From Dipteris shenzhenensis (lineage: Eukaryota; Polypodiophyta; Polypodiopsida; Gleicheniales): a stretch of DNA of 64,000 nt. Below the pieces are notes generated by a model. That model was not told the DNA's origin, did no database searches, and saw only the letters and a program-made list of their open reading frames with translations. Shown piece after piece: positions 46,307 to 56,644 of this stretch. The stretch lies in assembly GCA_047967505.1 (NCBI GenBank), contig CM106539.1; one strand, given 5' to 3'. How positions within the stretch are numbered: position 1 is the stretch's first letter; each line of letters opens with the position of its first letter. The translations under genes were made by a program, and so were the position numbers.

Positions 46307-47733
46307 ATTTGTCCTAGCAAGAAATACAGGGTTCTTAGAGATGGCCATGCAACTTTGATTGTTGCACTTTAGTGTTGTTGGCTCTCTCATTAGAACTCCT
46401 ATGTCTACCAAGATCCTTTGAAGCCAAACTGCCTCACATGCAGCGAAACAAGCTACCTTGTACTCTACCTCTATAGAAGAGAGGGCCACAGAGGGTTACT
46501 TCTTGCTTACCCAAGAACAAATCCCAGATCCAAGTAAGAAGCAATATCCTAAAACTGACTCTCTGGAGTCAACATCACCTGCCCAATCGGAGTTGCAGTA
46601 GCCAATCAAGGAATCTCCTGATCTATAAGTGATGCCATAGTCAAGAGGTCCTTTGAGATACTTAAGAACTCGGATGCCTGCATTCCAATGGTTTTGCCGA
46701 GGATGATTCGAGAACCTGCTTAAGACACGAACTATAAAACTGATGTCATGCCTAGTATTGCAAAGGAAAATTAGACTTCCCGCCAGCCTTCTGTACTTCT
46801 TGATGTTAACTAATGGTGAAACATCTTCTGTAGAAAGCCTTGCATTCACCTCCATGGGTGTGGCCACATGCTTGCACTCAGTCATGCCAAATGCCTTCAG
46901 AATCTCTCGAGCATACTTTTGTTGAGACATAACCTAGCTCTTGCCAGATCTCAATCCCCAAACAATAGTGCAAGAGCCCCAAATCAGTCATTTCAAATTC
47001 AGAGCTCAATAGCTGGTGTGTTTACTAGATCATCTTCTCATGGTCACCTGTGATGACAAGATCATCCACATACAAGACTATAACAACTTGTTTTCTATCT
47101 TGATTCATTACATAGAGCTTAGCATCAGAAGCAATTCTCAGAAAACCATAGTTTAGGAAAAAATTATCTATCCTTTGGTACCATGCTCGTGGGGCCTGTT
47201 CCAGCCCGTATAATGCTTCTTTAACCTGCACACTTTATTCTATGAATGGGGCAACTCAAAACTTGGTGGTTGAGCTACATACACGTCCTCCTTGAGATGC
47301 CCATTCAAGAATGCAGACTTAACATCCATTTGTTATGAGCAGCCATAGCAAGCACTAGTGGTCATTTTGGCTGTAAGTGCAAAAGTTTCACTTACATCAA
47401 AACCTTCCACTTGTGATAAGCCTTGTGCAACAAGATGAGCTTTATACTTTTCTAGACTACCATCAGCTTTATATACTTTGTACCAATTACCTTTCTCTTT
47501 GCAAGTCAATTTACAAGTTCTCAAGTGTCGTTCTTCATTATGATGTCATATTTTGACTGCATAGCCTCCTTCCATTTTGGATCTGCCAATGCCTTCTCCA
47601 AGTTTGCTGGCTCCTTGATTGTCTCCATAATCTCAACCATCAAGGCCATGTTGACTATGAGATCAGCTGATCGGCATTGCTCCTCTATTCTCTTTGATCT
47701 TCGAGGTCCATTGGGTTTTGGACTTTCTTGCAT
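46307..47733 (-). pseudogene. Copia-3 reverse transcriptase and RNase H
   Basis: On the minus strand: [88 protein letters not shown] (YVDD kept), [16 protein letters not shown], then RNase H with GYCNSDWAGDVDS, LSSIEVEYKVA and KNPVFLART, where Copia-2 interrupts. The catalytic motif between RT blocks is split by frameshifts near 47230-47340. The stop before PSVALSS (about 46493) is TAA in place of the CAA seen in the relatives. Confidence 0.92.
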
Positions 47734-47970
47734 AGATTCTAGGTTCTAATCATCAAAGAGGTGCTGCACCCACCTTGGTTGTGGCCTTGTTGTGGTGTGA
47801 TTGGTGCAACAGACTAGATTTCTTAGTCCTCACTATCAGAAAACACCTCCTCCTTAATGCTTTCTTCATACTTTTGGGTAAATGGCGAGCTATTTCTTCA
47901 GTTGATGATGGAGTGGCTGGAGTTGTATCCACCACTGAGTGTGGTCATTCAACAAACACCACATCTCAGC

Positions 47971-49086
47971 TTACAACATGATCTTCTTTGCCTTTACATC
48001 ATAGAGTCGATAGGCCTTTGACTCCATGCTATATCCCAAGAAGATACATTTCCTGCTCTTAGCATCTAGTTTGGTTCTTACTGCATTTGGAATGTGTGCA
48101 TAACACTCACATCCAAATGTATGAAAATGAGAAATTGAAGGTTTCTTACCCGAGTATGCCTCTTGTGGAGTCACCCCTTTGAGAGCCTTTGTATAGCATC
48201 GATTGAGAATATAGACAGCTGTATTTATTGCCTCCTAGAATGTGCTGGGAAGCCCTTTTACCTTCAACATGCAGCATCCCATCTCAACAACTGTTTGATT
48301 CTAACGTTCTACAATAGGATTTTGTTGAGGAGTATGGGGAATCGTAAGTTGCCACTTAATGCCATGTTCATTGCAATAATTGTCAAATTCGTTTGACGTA
48401 AACTCTCCTCCTCGATCGGTGTGAAACTTCTTGACCTTCTTCCTTGTTTCATTTTCTACAAGCTTGTGCCACATTTTAAACTTTTCAAGAGCTTGAGCCT
48501 TACCCGAAGGAAATACATCCACATCTTTCTACTAAAATCGTCAACTATTAGCATAAAGTAGAGAGATCCACCCAAAGCAGTAGTAGACATATTACCACAG
48601 AGATCAACATGTACCAGCTCTAGAGGTGCCTTTGCTCGATTTCTCTTGTGGAAATGGTTTCCTTGCTTGGTTGCCCATCAAACAAGCTTCACAAGGCTCC
48701 CCATTACTTGTCATTGTAGGCAAATGTGCAACCATACCTTTTGTTTGCATTTCCTTTAGCATAGCATAGCCGATGTGGCCAAACCGCTCATGCCAAAGCC
48801 TTCCTGTCTCCAAATCTGAAGTGACTAAAAGTGTAGCGTGCTCATACAAATTGTTTCTCCTAGAACTTGTGCCCACAACATTGCCCTTTGCATCTAATAT
48901 TTGGGCTTCAGATTTCCTGAAGCGAACTTCTAGATCTTGATCAGTTATAGTAGCAACAGAAAGTAGATTTCTTTTGATTTGAGGAACAAATAGTACATCA
49001 GATTGCTTCTCAGACTCACCATTGGCTACCACAAATGAGATGGTACTGGTCCCTTGAACTGCACATTTTGCATCATTCCCAACCAC
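47971..49086 (-). pseudogene. Copia-3 protease end and integrase
   Basis: The frame opens with VGNDAKCAVQGTSTISF and SDVLFVPQIKRNLLSVA (protease-integrase linker). Then come HERFGHIGYAML and CEACLMGNQ (zinc site), HTDRGGEFTSNEFDNYC (second catalytic Asp) and PHTPQQNPIVER (Glu). [16 protein letters not shown] and FGCECYAHIPN mark the C-terminal part. The protease active site upstream (about 49140-49180) is eroded (DSS where relatives have DSG), and frames change near 48600 and 48290. Confidence 0.9.
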
Positions 49087-49316
49087 AACATTTATGGGTT
49101 CTTATAGAGGCTGAAGAGAACTATACCACTCGTTCGTACCTGTCATGTTCGGGTTTCACTGCTATCCAATACCCACCATTAAGTGTTGCTTGGTGAAGAT
49201 TGAGCCATGGAGCACATCTCCTCAATAGCCACAAATAGCTCAAGCTCAACTTCAGTGTTGTTGATAGTGTCCTTGCCCTTCCAGGAAGCTTTCAAGGTCC
49301 CGTTCTTCTCATCATA

Positions 49317-50113
49317 TTACTTCTTTCTACAATCTTTTGCAGCATGACCTTTCTTGCTACAGTAGTAACACAACCCTTGAAACTTCTTCTTCTTTAGCTT
49401 CTTCCTTTCAGAAGGATTGGCACTTCTCCCTTTGGTAAAAGTAGTGAAATTAGCATCGCTCCCACCATCACGACTCTTGAGTTGCATCTCCTCCTCAAGT
49501 AATAATGCACAAAGTTCTTCAAAGCTAAGTGTAGGAGTTCGAACTTGAGTGTTAAGGGCAGCAGTTACCAAACTGTCAATTTATGTGGAAGAATTGGTAT
49601 GCACCTCTGAGCTAGCTCTTTGCTAGTCTTTGCAATGCCCACAACAGCCATTTGATCACGTAGATTCTTGATCCTCGTGATGATGAATGTCTCAACTGAC
49701 TCCCCTTCTGCAAGCTTTTTGGCAACAAGTTGATCCTCTAGATTTTGAATCTGTGTGTGATTCCGAGTCTCGTATTGGTTCTTCAAGATGTTCCAAGCTT
49801 GGGATGCTTTAGATGTGTGTTGAATCAATGTGAGAATCGAATTAGATACACTTGTGATGATGGCACAAAGTGCATCAGCATTGTGATGCTTCCATGCTTG
49901 AAGAAGAGTAGCATCAGGGGGAATTATGTTGCTAGGATTTGCAGGATCGACAGTGCCAACTGGTTCTGGATCACTCCCGAGAATGGTCTTTAGCAGCTCA
50001 TATGAGTCTAGAATTGCACTTATTTTGAACTTCCAAAGAGTGTAGTTTGTGCCATTAAGTTTTTCTTTCGTGAAGGCGTGTGGTCAAATCCGAATCATTG
50101 GAGCAGGAGCCAT
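49317..50113 (-). pseudogene. Copia-3 gag
   Basis: ATG at 50113-50111 (minus), a stop soon after, then [24 protein letters not shown] in the best frame. [36 protein letters not shown] and the zinc knuckle CYYCSKKGHAAKDC (about 49360-49320) follow. Sequence wording is close to Copia-1 gag, so the two belong to neighbouring lineages. A frameshift lies near 49570. Confidence 0.92.
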
Positions 50114-50185
50114 CAGCAGTAGTCGTCACACCAAAGCTTTATTGCAACAGCATTTCTTGCACTATCGCCGCTCAAAGCCCCTAGT

Positions 50186-50197
50186 GCTCTGATACCA
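50186..50197 (-). other. Primer binding site of Copia-3
   Basis: Read on the minus strand: TGGTATCAGAGC, directly after the 5' LTR. Confidence 0.93.
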
Positions 50198-50982
50198 TAT
50201 AGAAATACAATGCAGTGGAGAGGTTGTTTAACAACGATGATAGTACAATAATAAGATGATAAACACAATAGATCTAAATAAAAATTTCATATCAAATACA
50301 GCTAATGGTGTTGTCCACCCGTGCGCGCTCCAGTAGAGCTTTGATGGCGATCTAGATAGACTCTAGATAGAGAAGGACTAGAGGTAGGGGTATTGGCATT
50401 CGATGCTGAGGCTTGAGAAGTGGCCTCTTTATATAGCCCTTTGTAGTAGACCAATTCCACCACAATGGTGGGTTGGCGGTGGCACATGCATATTGACTTA
50501 GCATAGTATGCGACTAAGTGCAAGGATGGTGGCACATGTTGCTTGAGTTTCACCATCGGCCAAAGACCATTGACCACCGATCATCGATCACACGTGCAAG
50601 GGCAAAATCAAATGCAAATGATTGCACGCATGCAACGGAGGGCATACCATTGCGGACCCCACCGTTCCAGACCCCGAACCTCACTGTTGGGGGTGTTGCC
50701 CCCACACCCCCATTGGGGGCGTTGTCATTGAACCCTCGCTAGGGGAATTGCCCCCAGACCCCCAGGATCGGGGGCGCTACCCTCAAACCCCCGAGGAGTA
50801 CATTGATCCTTCTACCATCTCCTAACCATCAAACAGTCACCATGAGACCTCATCTAGTGTCAAAACTAGGATCCTACCAATGTCCACACCATGGCTTCTC
50901 CTCATAATGGGGGCCTTACAAAAGAGCACTATGGAACATTGGTGGTTACATATGAATGGTGTGCATTGCGCATATACCAACA
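50198..50982 (-). repeat. Copia-3 5' LTR
   Basis: 785 bp. The end next to the primer site is TA instead of CA (on the minus strand, TTTCTATA), a C-to-T change. It contains several repeats of GGGGGCGTTGCC-like phrases that the 3' LTR partly lacks. Confidence 0.93.
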
Positions 50983-51240
50983 ATATTTCTCTCCAAATTT
51001 CAAATACACCTTTTTTTCCACAATTTACCACACATGTATTGTTTGTTCAAGGAGTTTAGAAATGCAAAAAGTAGCAAAATGATCACCTTGCAATCTTCCA
51101 TCACATGCTGGAATTCCCATTCGTGCAAAGTATTCAATATAAGTGAACATTCCATGTTGTTCATATATGAAATCCAAAGGCACATATGTTTGCAAGAAGT
51201 TTATTGCTTCATTATCATTACCATGAAAAGACAACACAAA
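50983..51240 (-). pseudogene. First OTU-like unit, N-terminal part
   Basis: On the minus strand: VPLDFIYEQHGMFTYIEYF, ARMGIPACDGRLQGDHFA, LLEQTIHVW and VEKKVYLKFGEKY, ending at the Copia-3 insertion. The next residues on the other side of Copia-3 (39939 downward) are the SPL-ILYDD...PHFE motif. That is the same order as in the intact neighbour unit (HKKVYAKYG then SPLQILYNENALHFEP, 38612-38719). This confirms that both sides were one protein. The Cys motif of this unit was not recognised. Confidence 0.6.
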
Positions 51241-51539
51241 ACTTGCAAACTATTGCAACACATAAAACTGAAAATGCTCTTGTATGTTTCTGCAAGCTGC
51301 TTGGTACCTTGCAAAGCGAACATGTAACAAAGAATGGGCAAGAAGTTTGAGCAAATGTCAATTCACCATATACCTGTAGAAACAAGAATGTGAAACTTAA
51401 TTATTTCTTTTTGATATTTACCTAGGTCTTCCAATCATTGATTGTTGCAAGTTGTATTGCCACTCATATATTCAATGTTTCTTTCTTGGCCTACATAATG
51501 TTGGCAACCCTCAGTTAACTTTATATTGTAGGTGGATTA

Positions 51540-52076
51540 GTTACTGGGGTTGCTATTTAATAGCTTGCAAACTATAACTTTTTCTTTGTGGTGTACTTTC
51601 CTGTTGTCACATTCTTTATCACATATAGAGAAGGGCACCCATCATTTAACAGAGAAAGCATTTCATATTTGATATGTTCATGGTCATTGTAAAATGTTAA
51701 CTGCATAGAAAAGAAGTAATTGAGGAGGGAAATAAAGAGAGAGAGTGGTAAAAGAAAAAGAAATTGAAATTGTTAGTCAATAATTAGAGAGAGGAAAGGA
51801 CACTATAAAAAGCAAGGAAATTGATGCCATATAATGGGTACTTACAATTGTGCAGTCATTTGCATCTATTCCATCAGCAATTTTTAGATAGGGAGTTGAA
51901 ACTCTTTCACTTTTGTGTGTTCTAGCACGTTCCAAAATCACAATAACTACAATTGTACCAGTTGGGTATGGGTCTGGATTTTGCAATAGCTCTGCTATTA
52001 ATGCGTTTTCATAAAACCTCAATTCAATTGCGGGAAGTAGCAAGCTAAGGGTGTCCACTTTTTGTTCACTCCCCAA
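51540..52076 (-). pseudogene. RPA-like OB-fold region of the big Helitron
   Basis: The minus strand encodes ELRFYENALIAELLQNPDPYP followed by TGTIVVIVILERARTHKSER and IADGIDANDCTIV (51777-52076). After a T/C-rich spacer come NDHEHIKYEM and NVTTGKYTTKKKL (about 51540-51690). Both pieces match the plus-strand copy at 10796-11245. The spacer between them has a pyrimidine-rich stretch and could be an intron remnant. The first OB fold found in locus A (10487-10786) was not seen here. Confidence 0.55.
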
Positions 52077-52085
52077 TCCTTAGGA

Positions 52086-52895
52086 GGTGGAAAAACAAGC
52101 TTTTTAACACACAAAAATGTAAATCTCACCTACTTCCCTATGGATCTAGTCTTTGAAGTCTTCTGACACAACATCACACTTGCTATTGTGCACACAATCG
52201 TATAGTCTGATCGAAAATTCGATGCACACACAAAAAATTTCTTTGTGTCACACAGCATGGTTCCAGGGTGGTCACACATTTGTCACGAATAGAGAGTGTC
52301 ATATTAAATTCTAAATTTCTCACTCATTTTAGATTAAATGTTATTGAAACTTTGTAAGTGGTCTCTTTGCATTATGTAGAGCTTAACTTGATTTATTGGT
52401 AATTTTTTGAATGACTTATCTAATTATAAATAATTATTTATAATAAATAAAGTCATAAAATACATGCATTTTAGTAGCGCACCACATTTTTTTAGTATTT
52501 TGAATAATTAAGCCAATCCAATTTAGTGGAAGGTTAGTAGGCACATAAGGGTGTGTGGTTGAATCATCAAATCCCAAATCCAACGGTTAGATTTAGGAAG
52601 ATTAAAGTTTAATTTTTACTTTTACTCCTTAGAGGATCAACAAAGAATATTAAAAATAAATCTAGTAATTCTCAAACATGACCAAACATTTCAAAAATGT
52701 CAATATTTTTAGTCCTCTGCATGATGAATAAGAGGAAAAAATTTTGGATAAATTTGAGTAAGGGAAACGTACGATATGGCCTCCAAGAGTGAAATCTCCC
52801 TTTTGTGGGGGAAAAAGGGCCACCCAAGCCTAATACAAAGACAAGGTAGGCTTGGTATTAGGCTTGGTGAGGTAGGCTAGGAGCATCACCGACCC
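52086..52895. other. Unassigned spacer beyond the Helitron
   Basis: AT-rich, no gene. The left (5') end of the Helitron should lie near here, but no clear TC-start terminus was found. Confidence 0.5.
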
Positions 52896-53280
52896 TAGTG
52901 GCAAGCCTTTGGAGTGTGCATGCTGCCCATGCGGAAGGCTGAGTCATCAAAACCATGCCACGTTGTTAGACCACGTGGTGCCATGTCATCAAGGAGATGT
53001 GACATCACTCCTTGCCATGTCACCTTACATTGCCACACGTGCTGCCACATGTGCCACCTCATCATTCCACATCATGAGCCATGTCATCACACCTTGCCAC
53101 CTTGGCATACCTCGTCAACCTTGCCACATCACCAATCCCTCCACCTCAATTTGCCATGTCAATCTACCACCTCATGAATGCCAACTCATCACGCCACATC
53201 ACCTTTCCACGTCATGGAAGAGACTATATCACCACATCATGACCATGCATGGTGCCACATTAGCCACATGTATACACATC
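52896..53280. repeat. Degenerate CCACATCATC-type repeat
   Basis: Short C/A/T-rich phrases such as TGCCACATCA, CATGTCATCA and CACCTTGCCAC recur irregularly. Open frames here have a Cys/His/Pro bias caused by the repeat and are not genes. Confidence 0.7.
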
Positions 53281-53298
53281 ACGATGTGCGAGGCATAG

Positions 53299-53475
53299 AA
53301 TACCTCGATCGAGGTATATGACCTGCGTGAGGCATACAATACCTCGATCGAGGTATATGACCGAGGGGTATGTGCGACCGAGGGGTACCTCGATCGAGGT
53401 TTATACCTACGTGATGCATTGAATACCTCGATCGAGGTATATGATCTAGGCATAGCATACCTCGATCGAGGTATT
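53299..53475. repeat. Five copies of a perfect palindrome
   Basis: ACCTCGATCGAGGT (14-bp perfect palindrome, mostly within ATACCTCGATCGAGGTAT) occurs near 53302, 53341, 53387, 53425 and 53458. Steps are about 39, 46, 38 and 33 bp. The array lies 100-280 bp upstream of a TATA box and of the gene at 53673. It could be a set of binding sites, for instance for the transposase or a host factor; this is inference from position. Confidence 0.85.
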
Positions 53476-53578
53476 TGAAGGTACAAAACTTAGCCAATTA
53501 GTTTCAATCTTAGCACCTCTCCACCAATAATAATGAAGAGCAATCTAAGAGCAATCTAGTGGATGAGTTGAGGCTCTC

Positions 53579-53584
53579 TATAAG
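53579..53584 (+). promoter_or_regulatory. TATA-like box
   Basis: TATAAG in GGCTCTCTATAAGACACC lies 94 bases upstream of the ATG at 53673. Spacing and context are as expected for a plant core promoter. Confidence 0.45.
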
Positions 53585-53809
53585 ACACCACATTTTGGTT
53601 CATTTCACCCATTCTTAGCCATTCTTGCCTCCTCATCACTTTGTCACACCTTCCATCCTACTTTCATTGAGAATGGGCTCTCAAAGCCGTAGAGCTAGTA
53701 GATGTGAAAGATGTAGGGACCCCCCCCCAAATCTCATTGACGAGGAGCGCAAGCGGAAGGCTCGTGAGCACAAGAGAGCCTCTAGAGCTAGAGCTCGCAC
53801 TGCCACCAC

Positions 53810-54045
53810 TGATCCACCTCCACCTCTACCTCTACATCCCACCTCTACCCCCACCTCCACCCCCACCCCCACCTCCACCGCCACCCCCACCCCCACCTCC
53901 ATTGTCCCCCCATCCTCATCCGCTCCCCTACCTCTAGCCTCCGCCCTTCCCCTAGCCACCTACATTTTGGCCTCCACCTCTACCTCTTCCCCCTCCACCC
54001 TCCCCCCTCCCCCTCCCCCTCCCCCTCCCCCCGCTCCCCTTGGTG
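53810..54045 (+). repeat. Coding minisatellite (CCACCT/CCCCCT)
   Basis: An imperfect hexamer repeat encodes the Pro/Thr/Ser-rich linker of the gene above. On the other strand it makes a Gly/Val/Glu-rich open frame that is not a gene. Confidence 0.9.
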
Positions 54046-54462
54046 CCTCCCTTCCCTCGTCCACCCTACCATCTCCCATTGATCCCCTTGCCCCACCTTG
54101 CAGCAGCAGTGTTGCTTCACGACGTGACTTGCCAAAGTCCACTATCTGTCGTCGTACTAGCAAGATTGTGCAGTCTTTTTTTTGTGACCTCATGCTAGCT
54201 TCGCAGTCTTCTCTTTTCACGTCCCTGATTGATCACCCTGACTTGGTAGAGTGTAAGAGGCTTGCTGGTCTTGGTGCACATAGAGATAGGGTTGTATCTA
54301 GCGAGGTCCTTAGCAGTGTTCGATGTTCCTATGCTTCTATTAAGCATAGGAACTCCAGTGATGCCTTGGCAACACATCGTGCTATTGTGGCTTCCATTAG
54401 TAGACCTCATATGATAGGCCATGTGCGTACCGCTTCACGTCTTCTTCAGATTGCACCGTGCA

Positions 54463-54488
54463 CATTGCGAGCAGGCATTGCGAGCAGG
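54463..54488 (+). repeat. 13-bp tandem duplication causing a frameshift
   Basis: CATTGCGAGCAGG occurs twice back to back. Because 13 is not a multiple of three it shifts the frame from the N-terminal reading (ending near QIAPCTLRAGI) to the one that continues LRAGIIRRQSLKDSE. The overlap LRAGI on both sides shows that the second copy is the later event. Confidence 0.9.
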
Positions 54489-55355
54489 CATCATTAGGAG
54501 GCAGAGTCTAAAGGATAGTGAGACTGATGCTCTTTGGGCTTCGAGTGGTCGTGCACCTCGCAGCGATCGATTGTTGGATGATTCCACTAGGTCCTTCATA
54601 CAACAGTTTTGGGAGGAGCATTGTAGAGCATCCCCAGTGTTCAAGAAGGCATTGCAGAAGAGGGTGTCACGCGGTGTGTACATTGAGCATGGTGCATGTT
54701 TTTTGGAGTGTACCCAGACTGAGTTGTACACTCAGTTTGTAGAGGCGCACCCAGGGTTTTAGATTGGGCAGAGGTCATTTGAGCAATGCAGGCCATGGTT
54801 TGTGCGATGCTCTCAGGAGCATGACACATGCTGTTGTCGCTACCATGTGGATTTTGGATTGATGTATGACATATTCCATTCCCTTGATGGTCATAGGGGA
54901 TTGTTCCTACTAGCCCTCGCGACTTCATTCATTCCATATTGTGTACACGAGATGGTGATGCTTTATTCCACTCCCTTGATTGTGTGGAAGGCATGTGTAC
55001 TTTGTGTGGTGACTTTACTAGAGTGCCACGAGTTGCACTAGATACTTGTGATGTGCAGATGGTTCGTTGGCAGTAGTATGAGTATAGTACCTTGACATTA
55101 GATGGTGGTGCACAGTCGAGGAGATTGCAGCTTGTGGGGAAGGAGACACCACGTGTTGTATTCATTGACAGTTTTTGAGGGAAGCTGTACCGCTACATAC
55201 ACCACTCGCACACTGCGAAATGGGAGGATCGTCAGTTCCGTGCATGTTTGAGGACATTTCCTACAGGGGTGGTTGTCTCAGTGGTGGACTTTGCGTAGAA
55301 TTACACCTTTGCACCACAGCATGAGATCCAATCGGAGTATTATTTCTCCGAACAG

Positions 55356-55444
55356 GTGACATGTGATTGAGTATTGATTTTTTCCCCACCTCATTATATT
55401 GAATTATTTCAATAGTCATATTTTTTTTCAATGCCATATTGCAG
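55356..55444 (+). other. 89-bp GT-AG intron
   Basis: The donor is GAACAG/GTGACA and the acceptor is T-rich followed by ATATTGCAG/GTTTCT. The intron is phase 0 and T-rich, has stops in all frames, and splits YYFSEQ from VSIFVHI. Its presence argues that this was an expressed nuclear gene. Confidence 0.7.
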
Positions 55445-56644
55445 GTTTCTATATTTGTGCACATTAGCTATCGTCATGCACAGGCTCATGTGGATGGCAT
55501 TGATAGCAGAATGGACTCACGCGTCATTGTGCGAGAGTATCACTTCTACATTAGTGATGATCGATCGCATGATGCCCATTTTGTGTAGCATTGCTTCACT
55601 TTGCATGATAGTTTCTTGAGGGATCATGGTGTCACATGGCAGCGGTGCTAGATCTGGTCACATGGCTACGGTGGTCAGTTCAAATCCGCTAGACAGTTTT
55701 ATTGGTTCTGCAGATGGCACCATGAGACAGGCATTCCGATCACATGGAGCTACTTCGAGACATGGCACGGTAAGGGAGAGCACGATGGTGCAAGTGCTTG
55801 CATGAAGCGTGCTTTGCGTCGATACCAGTTGCGTCACAGTGCCGATTGCTTCAAGGATGCACATGATGTGGTGCGGTGGTGCAGCTAGCACTTATCCACT
55901 AGTGCTATCTCCTCATTTCAGTCGCGTGACGATAGGGTGGTGAGCCGGTATTTTTGGTGCATGGACATTGGGAGTCTTGATCGGTCTAGGCCTTTTTATT
56001 GTCATTCTGTGCCTAGCACTCTTGATTTCCATTCCATCAGGAGCATAGGTGAGTCTCACCCCACGATCTTTTCTCGACGGTTTGCATGTTTTTGCTCTGC
56101 ATGCATTGATGATGATTGGGGAGGGTGCTCCATGATACCATGGGCCGATCCATGGGTACAGCGAGTGCTTTCTCCCTTCCAGCCTTGGGAGGAGGTACAT
56201 GATGATCAGGATGCGGGATTCAGTTCCTCTAGAGATTATGACCAACTTACAGATATTTTGTGTATTAGTGATATCTTCGCGGTTATTGCTTCGGAGGGCA
56301 ATGAGGAGGGTGTGGATTATTACTTGTTGCGATGGTCTATGCTGAAGAGTGTGCTGAATGAGGATACAGTGGATGGGCATGGGATGCACTTCAATGCTCA
56401 TAGCATGATCGTAGGTGGCCACTATTTTCAGCAGATACAGAGGCGTGGTCACTATATTGAGTTCCAGGAGTACATGGCGGATCAGGAGGCATACATGTAT
56501 TCTCATCTTGTTGTTAGGATCAAGATTACTTTGAGTCGTGTTCGCACTCGCAAGGCGACGTCCACTCCACGATGGCGCCTTGCAGTGGCGGATCACGAGA
56601 GCATACTTGCAACTATTGGCATGAGAGCTGATCCTGAGGAGTAG

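Larger units (their letters stand above)
39940..50982 (-). mobile_element. Copia-3: older Ty1/copia element, minus strand
   Basis: It has terminal repeats at 39940-40626 and 50198-50982, a primer binding site at 50186-50197 read on the minus strand, and a 5-bp target duplication ATATT (39935-39939 and 50983-50987). Internal coding order on the minus strand is gag, integrase, RT, RNase H. Copia-2 is inserted near the end of RNase H and accounts for about half of the span. The flanks on both sides belong to one OTU-like unit of the Helitron. LTR lengths differ by about 100 bp and divergence is high, so it is the oldest of the three Copia insertions. Confidence 0.95.
25805..52085 (-). mobile_element. 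Large Helitron/Helentron-like element, split by Copia insertions
   Basis: Skipping Copia-1 (29008-34519) and Copia-3 with nested Copia-2 (39940-50982), the minus strand reads in order: RPA-like OB folds (52076-51540), tandem OTU-like units (51240-50983 and 39939-37700), Rep with HUH motif (36935-35706), linker (35705-35036), Pif1-like helicase (34985-34525, 29007-26581) and an apurinic-like endonuclease (26200-25805). Continuity across both insertion sites is supported by intact target duplications (TTTTG and ATATT) and by protein segments that resume on the other side. The combined length is about 10 kb. RPA genes are typical of plant Helitrons. OTU and endonuclease domains are known from Helentron-type elements, best described in animals. 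Exact termini were not identified. All domains carry stops. Confidence 0.75.
53673..56644 (+). pseudogene. HGKG-type DDE transposase-like gene, one visible intron
   Basis: The ATG at 53673 starts MGSQSRRASRCERCRD with a basic N-terminus (ERKRKAREHKRASRARAR). A Pro/Thr/Ser-rich linker made of a CCACCT minisatellite follows. The body reads SFEQCRPWFVR, DTCCCRYHVDFGLMYD, CTLCGDFTRVPR and FPTGVVVSVVDFA. An 89-bp GT-AG phase-0 intron (55356-55444) follows, then VSIFVHISYRHAQAHVDG, IWSHGYGGQFKSARQFYW and FETWHGKGEHDGASACMKRALRRYQL. The SDG-x-x-QFK and HGKG-x-x-DG-x-x-x-x-KR pattern is one I know from uncharacterised transposase-like proteins of animals and plants; the acidic residue of SDG is His here. 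Stops at 54760, 55074, 55176 (TGA), 55296, 55586, 55649 and 55886 (others TAG), a 13-bp duplication at 54463-54488 and a frame change near 54930 kill it. The rest of exon 2 is open to TAG 56642. No Pfam name is offered. Confidence 0.65.

Noticed and set aside
53299-53475. CRISPR-like array of short repeats
   Set aside because: The repeats are perfect palindromes with short uneven spacers in a plant nuclear context and there are no cas genes.
53681-54220. Long minus-strand open frames rich in Gly, Val and Glu
   Set aside because: They are the complement of the CCACCT coding minisatellite of the plus-strand gene and have no independent support.
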